Part shown: positions 53,933-62,940 of the stretch, in pieces
How the letters are laid out: each line of letters starts with the position of its first letter
How positions within the stretch are numbered: the stretch's first letter is position 1
Assembly (NCBI GenBank): GCA_951812525.1
Contig: OX638316.1
Location: forward strand, 124,001 to 188,000
Source of the DNA: an uncultured Poribacteria bacterium
GTDB lineage: Bacteria > Poribacteria > WGA-4E > WGA-3G
Direction of reading: 5' to 3'
DNA: 64,000 bases
Notes under the pieces: generated by a model
Told to the model about the DNA's origin: nothing
Databases searched by the model: none
What the model saw: the letters and a program-made list of their open reading frames with translations, nothing else
Program-made: the position numbers and the translations under genes

Positions 53933-54649
53933 ATGAAAGCATATAGTGGTTTAAACACGTTGAAAAACATTGTACTGTTAGTTCCAGTGTTCTTGTCTTT
54001 AGGATGCGCGGGGTTAGTGGAAACACTCTCAGCAAGTGGGTCCTACCACTTTCGCAAAGCACGTTGGGGTTACACCCAAGAGATGGTCCTCGCCTCAGAA
54101 CAAGGCAAGCGTTTGCATCTCAAAAAAGGCAACACACTTGTTTATAATCATCGAATTAGCGATATACCTCTCAAAATTGTTTATACTTTCAAAGACAATA
54201 GACTCCGAGCAGCGGGGTATATCACAGATCAACCTGTAACAGGTGCAGAGAAAATCATCGAACAGAGCGTTCAGGAATTAGGGGAACCCACCAAGGTTCT
54301 CGGCGATGGGATGCTCTGGCTTGACGATGAGACGCTTGTCTACTCTAATGCGTATGTGTCTCGGGTCGCTGATCGCGGCGCGGAATATAGATTTTCGAGC
54401 GGGGTCCTTGACTTAGAGCGCCGTGAAACACCCGGCGTTCAGAAAAGATGGGATGGTGTGTGGGCATATATCGATCAAGATTTTTACAGAGAGATGCACG
54501 AAGTGGCAGTCCCTTTAGATGAGATGTCATTTTACGAGAAATTGTTGTTTGGTGTACTCAAAAGAAGATCTATCTACACCTATTATTCGGGTTCAAGGAG
54601 ACTCTCTACCTCTCCCGGTTCGGGACCGATATCTATTCCAGGAGAGTAG
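53933..54649 (+). CDS. Putative lipoprotein of unknown family
   Basis: A 238-residue protein from the ATG at 53933, which has AAGGAG eight bases upstream; an in-frame start at 53750 is rejected because the extra 61 codons cross the hairpin element. The signal ends in lipobox FLSLGC. The mature part has YHFRKARWGYTQEMVLASEQ and a predicted beta-rich region (LVYNHRISDIPLKIVYTF). The start of this pattern (WGyTqEmVlasE) resembles small envelope proteins of unknown function. No catalytic motif is seen. It stands between the lipoprotein pair and the WD40 genes. Confidence 0.7.
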   Translation: MKAYSGLNTLKNIVLLVPVFLSLGCAGLVETLSASGSYHFRKARWGYTQEMVLASEQGKRLHLKKGNTLVYNHRISDIPLKIVYTFKDNRLRAAGYITDQPVTGAEKIIEQSVQELGEPTKVLGDGMLWLDDETLVYSNAYVSRVADRGAEYRFSSGVLDLERRETPGVQKRWDGVWAYIDQDFYREMHEVAVPLDEMSFYEKLLFGVLKRRSIYTYYSGSRRLSTSPGSGPISIPGE

Positions 54650-54791
54650 TTCCTCGGTGTACAATCTGCGGGATGTATCTCAACGATTTACTCCGTGGGA
54701 TTAATTTCCTAAAAAGAACGAAATTACTCACATCGGATTAATTGTTGTGTTCATCCGGCTTGTGATCCATTAAGGATCCAGAGGTGCATTT

Positions 54792-56657
54792 ATGAATATA
54801 AAACGTTCACTGATGTTTGCTGTCCTCTTTGTGGCACTTGTGTATGCACCAAAGACCTTTTCCCAAAACTATACACAGTGGAGTTTACCCGAAGGTGCGA
54901 AAGCGCGTCTCGGTAAAGGTGGGATCAATGACATAACGTATTCCCCGGATAGTAAACGTCTCGCGGTTGCCAGTGGTATGGGTGGCACTTGGATATACGA
55001 TGCCCGCAGCGGTAAAGAACTGAATCTGTTTATGGGACATACATCTGGGGTCAATAGCGTTGTCTTCAGTCCGGATGGACGCACCATCGCCAACGGAGGC
55101 AACGACGGGAACATTAGCTTATGGGATGTAGACACAAGCCAACACAAGCATACACTGACAGAAGCCACGGGAAGCGTTGAGAGCGTCGCCTTCAGCCCGG
55201 ATGGACACACCATCGCCGGTGGGAGTATCAACCAGACTATCGATCTGTGGGATCCAATTTCAGGTGAGCACAAGGGGACACTCAACGGACATGCCGGTAG
55301 AGTCTATAGTGTATCGTTCAGTCCGGATGGTAGAACGCTGGCGAGTGGGAGTGAAGATAATACGATCCGTCTGTGGGATATGAGTACTGGACAACACAAA
55401 CAGACCCTTACAGGACATGTGAACACGGTTAGGAGCGTCGTGTTCAGTCGGGATGGTAGAACACTGGCAAGTGGGAGTTGGGACAAGACTATCTACTTGT
55501 GGGATGTAGCAACAGGTGCGCGCAAAGGGACGTTTAGTGGACATACGGGTTGGGTGAAAAGCGTCGTGTTCAGTCGGGATGGTAGAACACTGGTCAGTGG
55601 AAGTGATGATGGGACTGTTCGTATGTGGGACGTGAAAACAGCCAATAATTTCCGTACGCTCAAGGGACATACGGGTGATATCGTCGGCGTATCATTCAGT
55701 CCGGATGGTAAAACACTGGCGAGTGGGAGTTGGGACGGAACCATCCGTCTGCGTCATGCGAGAACAGGCAAGCACAAACGGACAATCGAAGGGCACATAA
55801 ATATTGTCTCCAGTGTATCATTCAGTCCGGATGGTATGACGTTAGCGAGTGGGAATAGTAACAATAGCATTTGTCTGTGGGATGTGGAGTCAAGTGTGTG
55901 TAAGCAGGTACTTATGGGGCATGCGAACGATGTCTCCAGTGTATCGTTCAGTCGGGATGGTCTCATTTTAGTGAGCAGCAGTGGATCTTGGGCAACACAG
56001 GGTGACAACACTGTCCGTTTGTGGGATGTAGGAACGGGTAAGCGTAAAGGGACATTCACGGGGCATACCTCCAGTGTTTATAGTGTATCGTTCAGCCCAG
56101 ATGGTCGGACGTTGGCGAGTGGGAGTTCTGATAAGACCGTGCGTGTGTGGGATGTAGTGACCCGACAACATGAGATGACCCTAATGGGACATGAGGCAGC
56201 CGTTAATAGCGTATCGTTCAGTCCGGATGCCCTCGTCCTCGCCAGTGGAAGTCGGGACAGTACCATCCGTCTGTGGGATTTGGTGATCGGTGAGCACAAA
56301 CGGACCCTCACGGGACATACGGATGATGTCAAAAGCGTCGCCTTCAGTCCGGATGGTAGAACGCTGGCGAGTGGGAGTTCCGACCATAGCATTCGTCTGT
56401 GGGACTCAGTTTCGGGTGTGCACAAGCAAACTCTCACTGGGCACGGGTATGGGGTCGAAAGCGTATCGTTTAGTCCGGATGGCACGATACTGGTGAGTGG
56501 AAGTGGAGACGACACTATCCGTCTGTGGGATGTGAAAACAGGCATACATCTCCGCACGCTCAAGGGACATGCGAATACGGTCTATAGCGTGTCATTTAGT
56601 TCTGATGGTCAGACGCTGGTGAGTGGGAGTGCGGACGGCACAGTGCTCTTGTGGTAA
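54792..56657 (+). CDS. Secreted WD40 protein with 14 repeats (two propellers)
   Basis: A 621-residue exported protein. Signal peptide 1-24 (ending APKTFS), then the lead segment LPEGAKARLGKGGINDITY that is shared with the protein at 60143. Fourteen WD40 repeats follow, each with SVSFSPDGxTLASGSxDxTIRLWD-like wording, enough for two seven-bladed beta propellers. Repeat 9 has a seven-residue insertion (SSGSWATQG). The protein stops right after the last blade at LLW, with no dockerin or sorting domain, unlike the next two WD40 genes. Propellers of this kind are protein-binding platforms. Confidence 0.92.
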   Translation: MNIKRSLMFAVLFVALVYAPKTFSQNYTQWSLPEGAKARLGKGGINDITYSPDSKRLAVASGMGGTWIYDARSGKELNLFMGHTSGVNSVVFSPDGRTIANGGNDGNISLWDVDTSQHKHTLTEATGSVESVAFSPDGHTIAGGSINQTIDLWDPISGEHKGTLNGHAGRVYSVSFSPDGRTLASGSEDNTIRLWDMSTGQHKQTLTGHVNTVRSVVFSRDGRTLASGSWDKTIYLWDVATGARKGTFSGHTGWVKSVVFSRDGRTLVSGSDDGTVRMWDVKTANNFRTLKGHTGDIVGVSFSPDGKTLASGSWDGTIRLRHARTGKHKRTIEGHINIVSSVSFSPDGMTLASGNSNNSICLWDVESSVCKQVLMGHANDVSSVSFSRDGLILVSSSGSWATQGDNTVRLWDVGTGKRKGTFTGHTSSVYSVSFSPDGRTLASGSSDKTVRVWDVVTRQHEMTLMGHEAAVNSVSFSPDALVLASGSRDSTIRLWDLVIGEHKRTLTGHTDDVKSVAFSPDGRTLASGSSDHSIRLWDSVSGVHKQTLTGHGYGVESVSFSPDGTILVSGSGDDTIRLWDVKTGIHLRTLKGHANTVYSVSFSSDGQTLVSGSADGTVLLW

Positions 56658-57025
56658 CTCATGTTTATACCAGTAGAGCGAAAATAGAGTCATTTAGTTT
56701 TAAGAAATTATTGGGTTTTACGCGCTCTTTTGTCAGACCGGCGAAGTTGGAATGCAGATCGCATGAATCAACGGTATTCATGCCTTATGGCATGAACCGG
56801 GTATGAAGTCCGTATGGACTTCAGAATCAACGGTATGAAGCCCGTGTGGGCTTCACCGGGGGTCGAGTACGCCACAAAACTTCGCCTACCGGGTTGGGTG
56901 GATAAAAAAGGGCGGAAAATACTCAAGGGATTTTATTTAACGTGAGTTTGGTGCAAGAAATCTGACTGTATGCCGTAGATCTCGCTAAACGCTTAAGTCA
57001 AACCCACGTTACCAAAGGATACTTT
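56658..57025. repeat. Gap with three tandem hairpins of shared design
   Basis: Hairpin 1: TTCATGCC-TTAT-GGCATGAA (56777-56796). Hairpin 2: TGAAGTCC-GTAT-GGACTTCA (56804-56823). Hairpin 3: TGAAGCCC-GTGT-GGGCTTCA (56836-56855). All have perfect eight-base stems and a four-base loop, and GAATCAACGGTAT precedes hairpins 1 and 3. No gene is seen in the 368 bases between the two WD40 genes. Confidence 0.8.
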
Positions 57026-60000
57026 ATGGAATTCAGGCTTTTATTTTTTACAGTAATTGTCTTGTTAAGCTTTGCATGCTCCAGTTTTGCACAAGGACCG
57101 ACAATCCTTAGACATGGCGGTTCCGTTCAAACAGTGGAGTTCTCCCCAGTAGACAACTCGCTTATTGCAAGTGCTGGGGACAGCAACACCATTAAGTTGT
57201 GGCATCTGCAAAACAACACAGCGACAACCCTCAGAGGACACAGTAGGCAAATCAATTCAGTGGCATTTTCCCCAGATGGAAAACTACTTGCCAGTGGTGG
57301 TGATGATTGGTCTCTCAGATTGTGGGATGTTCAGAGCCAACAACAGATCGCCACGCTCGAACATATTACCGATCGAACTCGGTCCCAAATCAAGGAGGTC
57401 GCATTTTCTCATGATGGACAACTCCTCGCCACTGCAGGTCAACATGTAAAGTTATGGCAAGTCAGCACACATACCGAGATAGCGACGCTTCGACACGACA
57501 CGTATGTCTGGGGATTAGCGTTTTCACCGAATGGACAATTTCTCGCCGTTGGAGACAGTGAGGGCAGCGTGAAAATTTGGGACGTTCAGGAACGACAGAT
57601 TATATCGGAATTTGAAGGTGATGCAAACTACGTGTATACCGTCTCATTTTCACCAGATGGTAGAACCCTCGCAAGTGCTGGATACGATGGCGAAATTAAG
57701 TTATGGTCGACCTCAAATTGGTCGCTCCTCGGCACTCTCCAAAATAGAGGGACGGTCTATACCCTCGATTTTTCCCCAGACAGCAGGCTTCTTGCCAGCA
57801 CTGGACACGGAGCGGTAACCCTCTGGTCTGTCGAAAGCGGGAATCAAATCGCCTCTCTGCCAGGACATTCTGCTTGGATCTTTGGCGTTACCTTCTCGCC
57901 GGATGGAAGAACCGTCGCCAGTGGTGGAGACGATGGCACCGTCCGTGCCCAGAATATAGAACCCCATTTACAGACCCTACACCAACGAGAAACGGTGCGG
58001 ATAATCTATTTTCTTCCAATTAACCGTCGAGCACAACTGGAGATTGATACAAAGCTGGATACTTTAATAAAGGATGTTCAAGAGTTCTACGCCGCACAGA
58101 TGAACAATTATGGATTCGGCAGAAAAACCTTTGCATTTGAAGCCGACACCACCGGAAAAGCGGTGGTGCATCATGTAAATGGGAAGTTCAGCGACGCGTA
58201 TTACAATAACGAGACTATTGACAAAGTTATAGAAGAAATTGAGGGACGGTATGATTTGTCAAATAACCTCTATCTTATTGCTATAGATATAGGAAATGAA
58301 AGGATTGATATCCAGTGGTGTGGACGAGGTGGTGTCCATGGAACTGCTGGAGGCAAGGCAATTGTTCCCGCTTCTGGTAGTTGTTTTGTAGGAGACTTTG
58401 GTGTTGTTAACGCTGCACATGAACTCGGACACGCCTTTGGATTAGATCACGATTTCCGAAACGATGCTTACATTATGTCCTACGGATCAGACAGAGACCA
58501 ATTGTCGTATTGCGCCGCCGAATGGTTAGATGCCCACGGATACTTCAACACCAGTCAGACCTCTTTCAACGAACCGACAACAATTACGATGCATACACCA
58601 CTGGCGTTGCCATTTAGTGGGACCCGTTTCCGTTTTGAAGTAGCAGATACCGATGGACTCCATCAAGCGCAGCTGATTATCCCAGTTGCCTCTGGTGACC
58701 CAGCGGATGGCGTTAAGTTGCACAGTTGTAAATCCCTAAACGGCGAAATTAGCCAGATCGAATTTACCACAACTGAATTAACTGCAGTTCCTGGTAGTGA
58801 AGTCACACTTCGCGTTATTGATGTCCATGGCAGATTCACACAGGAGACGTATCCGTTTAGAGTGGAAGACATAGCGCGTGTTGACATCAATACCGACGGT
58901 GTGGTTAATGTGGATGACTTGGTGTTAGTGGCGTCTAAATACGGCACAGTCGCCGTTCGCGGTGCGTATCCAAACCCGGATGTCAATCGCGATGGGATGG
59001 TGAACCGTCAAGACCTTTTGCTTGTTGCTGATACCTTGGAATCAGAGGAAAACATTTCGGGTGCTCCTACCTCAAACACCGTAGTGGGCATTTTGCCGTC
59101 TTCAGTGTCGTCCCCTGCTATTGGAGAACAACTCACCCTTTCCCTCAGAATCGTGGACGGGAAAAACGTTGCGGGCTATCAGGCGACTGTGTCGTTTGAT
59201 ACCTCCGCCCTCCGTTACGTTGAAAGTGAGAACGGCGACTACCTACCGACGGGTGCCTATTTTGTATCACCGGTCATCGAAGGGAATACAGTGACGCTTG
59301 CGGCGACTTCTTTTGCTGAAGAGATTAACGGGAACGGCTTGCTGGCTACAGTGACGTTTGAGGTTGTCGCTGTTAATACCTCTACGCTGACGTTATCCAA
59401 TACGCTCCTGACAAACAGTGGCGGTGAAAGTTCAATTCCAGATACACGGGCAGCAGAGATAACCGAACCACCACGACTTATAGTGGACGCTAACAGGGAC
59501 GGCATTGTGAATATCTTGGATTTGGTGGTGATTGCTTCCAATTTCGGACAGACGGGAGAAAATCGCACCGATGTCAATAACGATGGTGTCGTGAATATCG
59601 TCGATCTTACATTGGTTGCAGGAGCGATCGGTGGTGGTGCAGGTGCGCCGTTGGCGTGGGGTCGCGATTCGGAGAGCATTCCTACAAGAGTCTGGAGTCG
59701 CGATCGGGAGATCGCTCCTACAAGAGAACAAGTCCAACATTGGTTGCGTCAGGCACGGCAAGTTAATCTAACGGATGCAACTTTTCAGCACGGGCTTCTG
59801 ATGCTGGAACGGCTTCTTGTGGTATTGACGCCAAAGGAGGCTGCACTGTTACCGAACTATCCGAATCCGTTCAATCCTGAGACATGGATACCGTATCAAT
59901 TGGCGGAGCCTGCGGATGTTAGTATTTCCATCTATGCTGCGGATGGTAGGTTGGTTCGGACTTTGGACTTGGGGCATCGGTCTGTGGGTCTCTATGAATC

Positions 60001-60127
60001 TCGGAGTCGTGCGGCGTATTGGAATGGTAGAAACGCACTCGGTGAACCTGTGGCAAGCGGGGTCTATTTCTATACGCTTACGGCAGGAGAATTTACTGCC
60101 ACGCGGAAGATGCTGATCAGAAAATAA
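57026..60127 (+). CDS. Secreted WD40 / zinc metalloprotease / dockerin / cohesin / dockerin protein
   Basis: A 1033-residue exported protein. Order: signal peptide (1-23); seven WD40 repeats (about 28-312), one propeller; a metzincin-like protease domain (about 330-540) with HELGHAFGLDH (465-475, the HExxHxxGxxH zinc site) and Met-turn IMSYG; an EF-hand/dockerin pair from 619 (DINTDGVVNVDDL, DVNRDGMVNRQDL); a cohesin-like domain (about 686-812); a second dockerin from 820 (DANRDGIVNILDL, DVNNDGVVNIVDL); a short linker encoded by two copies of the dispersed repeat (about 879-903); and a C-terminal YPNPFNP/FlgD-Ig-like domain (941-1033) that probably directs secretion or surface attachment. Having both cohesin and dockerin permits self-assembly or recruitment of other dockerin proteins such as the one at 60143. 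Confidence 0.92.
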   Translation: MEFRLLFFTVIVLLSFACSSFAQGPTILRHGGSVQTVEFSPVDNSLIASAGDSNTIKLWHLQNNTATTLRGHSRQINSVAFSPDGKLLASGGDDWSLRLWDVQSQQQIATLEHITDRTRSQIKEVAFSHDGQLLATAGQHVKLWQVSTHTEIATLRHDTYVWGLAFSPNGQFLAVGDSEGSVKIWDVQERQIISEFEGDANYVYTVSFSPDGRTLASAGYDGEIKLWSTSNWSLLGTLQNRGTVYTLDFSPDSRLLASTGHGAVTLWSVESGNQIASLPGHSAWIFGVTFSPDGRTVASGGDDGTVRAQNIEPHLQTLHQRETVRIIYFLPINRRAQLEIDTKLDTLIKDVQEFYAAQMNNYGFGRKTFAFEADTTGKAVVHHVNGKFSDAYYNNETIDKVIEEIEGRYDLSNNLYLIAIDIGNERIDIQWCGRGGVHGTAGGKAIVPASGSCFVGDFGVVNAAHELGHAFGLDHDFRNDAYIMSYGSDRDQLSYCAAEWLDAHGYFNTSQTSFNEPTTITMHTPLALPFSGTRFRFEVADTDGLHQAQLIIPVASGDPADGVKLHSCKSLNGEISQIEFTTTELTAVPGSEVTLRVIDVHGRFTQETYPFRVEDIARVDINTDGVVNVDDLVLVASKYGTVAVRGAYPNPDVNRDGMVNRQDLLLVADTLESEENISGAPTSNTVVGILPSSVSSPAIGEQLTLSLRIVDGKNVAGYQATVSFDTSALRYVESENGDYLPTGAYFVSPVIEGNTVTLAATSFAEEINGNGLLATVTFEVVAVNTSTLTLSNTLLTNSGGESSIPDTRAAEITEPPRLIVDANRDGIVNILDLVVIASNFGQTGENRTDVNNDGVVNIVDLTLVAGAIGGGAGAPLAWGRDSESIPTRVWSRDREIAPTREQVQHWLRQARQVNLTDATFQHGLLMLERLLVVLTPKEAALLPNYPNPFNPETWIPYQLAEPADVSISIYAADGRLVRTLDLGHRSVGLYESRSRAAYWNGRNALGEPVASGVYFYTLTAGEFTATRKMLIRK
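59660..59725 (+). repeat. Dispersed palindromic repeat inside a coding region
   Basis: Two adjacent copies (GTCGCGATTCGGAGAGCATT and GTCGCGATCGGGAGATCGCT, each followed by CCTACAAGAG) match the intergenic repeats at 5122-5323. They encode the linker RDSESIPTR and SRDREIAPTR. The stem of the second copy is GCGAT/ATCGC, replacing GGGAT/ATCCC. A more decayed copy sits at the same place in the next gene (61320-61352). Confidence 0.75.
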
Positions 60128-60142
60128 GAGGAGAATTTATAC

Positions 60143-61750
60143 ATGAGAAATATATTTTTTTCGATCTTACTGATTTGGTTTGCGATATTTGTTTTGGCAC
60201 TAAATACTTTTGTCCAAGATTCTCCACAACAGCACTTACCGGAAGGTGCCAAAGCACGCCTCGATAAAGGCAGAATCAATGAGATACAGTATTCACCAGA
60301 TGGCATACGTCTTGCGGTTGCGAGTTCTATCGGTATTTGGCTTTACGATGCACAGATGGGTGAGGAACTTGATCTCCTCACAGGGCATACGGGTGGGGTC
60401 AGAAGCGTCGTGTTTAGTCCTGATGGTCAGATGCTTGCGAGTGGAAGTTCAGACGAAACCGTCCGTCTCTGGGATGCAGAGACAGGCAGACACATACGCA
60501 CGCTCACAGGGCATACGGGTGGGGTCAGAAGCATCGTGTTCAGTCCCGATGGAAATACAGTCGCTAGTGCGAGTAGAGACAGCACAGTGCGTTTGTGGGA
60601 TACGGAGACAGGCAGACATTTACGCACGCTCACAGGGCATACGAGTTGGGTCGAGAGCGTCTCGTTCAGTCCTGATGGAAACACAGTCGCTAGTGCGAGT
60701 AGAGACAGCACGGTGCGTTTGTGGGATACGGAGATAGGCAGACATTTACGCACGCTCACAGGGCATACGAGTTGGATCGAGAGCGTCTCGTTTAGTCCTG
60801 ATGGAAATACAATCGTTAGTACGAGTAGAAACGAGACAATCCGTTTGTGGGACGCACAGACCCATCAACATATACGCACACTCACAGGACATACGGATTG
60901 GGTCACTAGCGTCTCGTTTAGTCCTGATGGAAATACAATCGCTTCTGGAAGTTCAGACGAAACCGTCCGTCTCTGGGATGCGAACACCGGCAGGCATATA
61001 CGCACACTCACGGGGCATACGGATTGGGTCACTAGCGTCTCGTTTAGCCCCGATGGAAACACAATCGCTTCTGGAAGTGCGGACGGGATGGTTTTGTTGT
61101 GGGAACTCGCACCCACATCAACGGAATCGAAAAAAATCGTAGAGGACGTTAACACCGATGGGGTAGTAAACATTCAAGACGTGGTATTAGTCGCTTCCAA
61201 CTTTGGGAAGACGGGTCGAAACGCTGCGGATGTCAATAACGATGGGGTCGTGAATATTGTGGATTTGACATCAGTTGCGGGGACGATAGGCAATGCTGCA
61301 GGAGCACTGTCAGCATGGAGTCGTAATTCGGCGGTCGTTCCTACAAGAGACCAAATGGAACAATGGTTGCATCAAGCGCGGCAGATGAACCTGACAGATC
61401 CTGCCTTTCAGCGTGGCGTTCTGGTACTGGAACAATTCCTCGCTGCCTTGACTCCCAAAGAGACAGCACTCTTACCGAACTATCCAAATCCGTTCAATCC
61501 TGAGACGTGGATACCGTATCAATTGGCGGAACCTGCGGATGTTAGTATTTTTATCTATGCTGCGGATGGGAGGTTAGTCCGGACGTTGGCATTAGGATAT
61601 CAACCTGTTGGTATCTATGTATCTCGGAATCGTGCAGCGTATTGGGATGGTAAGAATGAACTCGGTGAACTTGCAGCGAGTGGAGGCTATTTTTATACGC
61701 TAACTGCAGGTAAGTTCACTGCAACGGGAAAAATGTTGATACGCAAGTAA
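60143..61750 (+). CDS. Secreted WD40-dockerin protein with YPNPFNP C-terminal domain
   Basis: A 535-residue exported protein. Signal peptide (1-24), the LPEGAKARLDKGRINEIQY lead shared with the protein at 54792, then seven WD40 repeats (about 45-325) forming one propeller. A dockerin follows (about 333-385) with two calcium loops, DVNTDGVVNIQDV and DVNNDGVVNIVDL. The C-terminal domain (about 445-535) contains LLPNYPNPFNPETW, as in the previous gene. AGAGGAG precedes the ATG and the gap to the upstream gene is only 15 bases, so the two are cotranscribed. Its dockerin could bind the cohesin of the neighbour. Confidence 0.92.
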   Translation: MRNIFFSILLIWFAIFVLALNTFVQDSPQQHLPEGAKARLDKGRINEIQYSPDGIRLAVASSIGIWLYDAQMGEELDLLTGHTGGVRSVVFSPDGQMLASGSSDETVRLWDAETGRHIRTLTGHTGGVRSIVFSPDGNTVASASRDSTVRLWDTETGRHLRTLTGHTSWVESVSFSPDGNTVASASRDSTVRLWDTEIGRHLRTLTGHTSWIESVSFSPDGNTIVSTSRNETIRLWDAQTHQHIRTLTGHTDWVTSVSFSPDGNTIASGSSDETVRLWDANTGRHIRTLTGHTDWVTSVSFSPDGNTIASGSADGMVLLWELAPTSTESKKIVEDVNTDGVVNIQDVVLVASNFGKTGRNAADVNNDGVVNIVDLTSVAGTIGNAAGALSAWSRNSAVVPTRDQMEQWLHQARQMNLTDPAFQRGVLVLEQFLAALTPKETALLPNYPNPFNPETWIPYQLAEPADVSIFIYAADGRLVRTLALGYQPVGIYVSRNRAAYWDGKNELGELAASGGYFYTLTAGKFTATGKMLIRK

Positions 61751-61972
61751 TTGCGGGGATACGCCTCGCAACGTTAAACCTACTGATAACAACTCATAAA
61801 AGGAGAAAAACCTTATGAAAGCACTCGCTTGTCTATTGATTTTGGCAACCTTGCTCACCATACTACCCAAACCCGTTCAAGCCAGCACTTCTGCCAGAGC
61901 GATCCAAGATGCCAGAAATGACGCCGAAAGAGAGATAAACAAAGAACTCTGGTTTATGACTGGCTGTTGTCT
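61749..61972 (+). repeat. 224-bp direct repeat, copy 1
   Basis: Nearly identical to 62351-62574 (three or four changes). It includes a hairpin leader (TTGCGGGG/CCTCGCAA), the ribosome site AAAAGGAG and the first 52 codons of the small-protein gene. Confidence 0.93.
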
Positions 61973-62180
61973 TAGCGGTCTTGGCTATACGATCGCTTTT
62001 CTGATAACACCAGAGCTACCTGTCCAAAGATTTATGGGTCAACCGCCAGAATACGTCTTTTTCTATATCGGAGAATATGAGCGAAAGACGAAGAGACTCC
62101 AAGCCTATTACACGTTTTGGGGATCGCTGACAGGTTTCGGTGTGCTCGCTATTTTTTCTCTGTTAAGAGCTACAAGTTGA
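61815..62180 (+). CDS. Small exported/membrane protein, PPEYVxFY family
   Basis: A 121-residue protein with an N-terminal signal (MKALACLLILATLLTILPKP, cleaved near QA-ST), a mid membrane helix (about 50-70), a QPPEYVFFYIGEYERKTKR motif and a C-terminal helix. The same helix-GKSPEYVKFY-basic-helix layout is seen in the proteins at 62941 and 63443, so these form a family; no known domain is recognised. AAAAGGAG lies eight bases before the ATG. The stop falls at a recombination junction where a fragment of the WD40-dockerin C-terminal domain begins, so the last residues may not be original. Confidence 0.7.
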   Translation: MKALACLLILATLLTILPKPVQASTSARAIQDARNDAEREINKELWFMTGCCLSGLGYTIAFLITPELPVQRFMGQPPEYVFFYIGEYERKTKRLQAYYTFWGSLTGFGVLAIFSLLRATS

Positions 62181-62353
62181 TTCGGACGTTGAATTTAAAG
62201 CATCAGTCTGTGGGTCTCTATGAATCTCGAAGTCGTGCGGCGTATTGGAATGGTAGAAACGCACTCGGTGAACCTGTAGCGAGTGGGGTCTATTTTTTTA
62301 CGCTCACGGCAGGAGAGTTTACTGCAACGAGAAAAAGATTGATAAGGAAGTAG
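62172..62353 (+). pseudogene. Fragment of a YPNPFNP/FlgD-Ig-like C-terminal domain
   Basis: The frame ending at the TAG 62351-62353 reads LIRTLNLKHQSVGLYESRSR, AAYWNGRNALGEPVASGVYF and FTLTAGEFTATRKRLIRK, matching the last 58 residues of the 1033-residue protein. It has no start and lacks the rest of the gene. It was copied together with the 224-bp repeat that follows, so it marks a segmental duplication. Confidence 0.9.
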
Positions 62354-62574
62354 TTGCGGGGATACGCCTCGCAACGTTAAACCTACTGATAACAACTCAT
62401 AAAAGGAGAAAAACCTTATGAAAGCACTCGCTTGTCTATTGATTTTGGCAACCTTGCTCACCATACTACCCAAACCCGTTCAAGCCAACACTTCTGCCAG
62501 AGCGATCCAAGACGCCAGAAATGATGCCGAAAGAGAGATAAACAAAGAACTCTGGTTTATGACTGGCTGTTGTG
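62351..62574 (+). repeat. 224-bp direct repeat, copy 2
   Basis: Second copy of 61749-61972. Similarity ends abruptly after GGCTGTTGT, within the small-protein gene, at the point where the coding frame breaks. Confidence 0.93.
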
Positions 62575-62850
62575 AGGTGCTTTTCCTTTCGTTATAATGA
62601 CCACTTTAGCTTTTGGCGAAGATATTTCTTACATCGGTCCTATACCTCCTAATACTTGCCTGATCTTTGTTTTCGGTGTAGGATTGCTTCTGCCAACGGG
62701 TTACGCTGCCCTGCATTCACCGGTTCCATCTGCGAGTCGGTTCTTGCGGAAAACATCCGATTACGTGATGCTTATACCGCCGCTTACAGAAACCGAATGA
62801 AAAGAATGCGTGTAGCGCAGAGTGCAAAAGGTTGTTTGTTCGGCACATGA
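62418..62850 (+). pseudogene. Disrupted copy of the PPEYVxFY small-protein gene
   Basis: The first 52 codons match the gene at 61815 except for one or two residues, then the frame runs into TAA at 62595-62597. Downstream, other frames still show family traces: RFLRKTSDYVM in one and DAYTAAYRNRMKRMRVAQ in another, corresponding to RLIGKSPEYV and the YRxKMRxxRMRA region. Several frameshifts are therefore needed to restore it. The region 62851-62940 holds nothing else. Confidence 0.8.
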
Positions 62851-62940
62851 CTATCTGGATCTCTCATCGTTACTGCTATAATTGTGCTTAGCGACATCGG
62901 CACCACTAGGTCAGACTAAGAAGGAAACAAGGAGATTCTT

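Noticed and set aside
54900-56650. CRISPR-like regularly spaced repeats
   Set aside because: The periodicity of about 126 bases is the coding of WD40 blades, in frame throughout; no short repeats with unique spacers.
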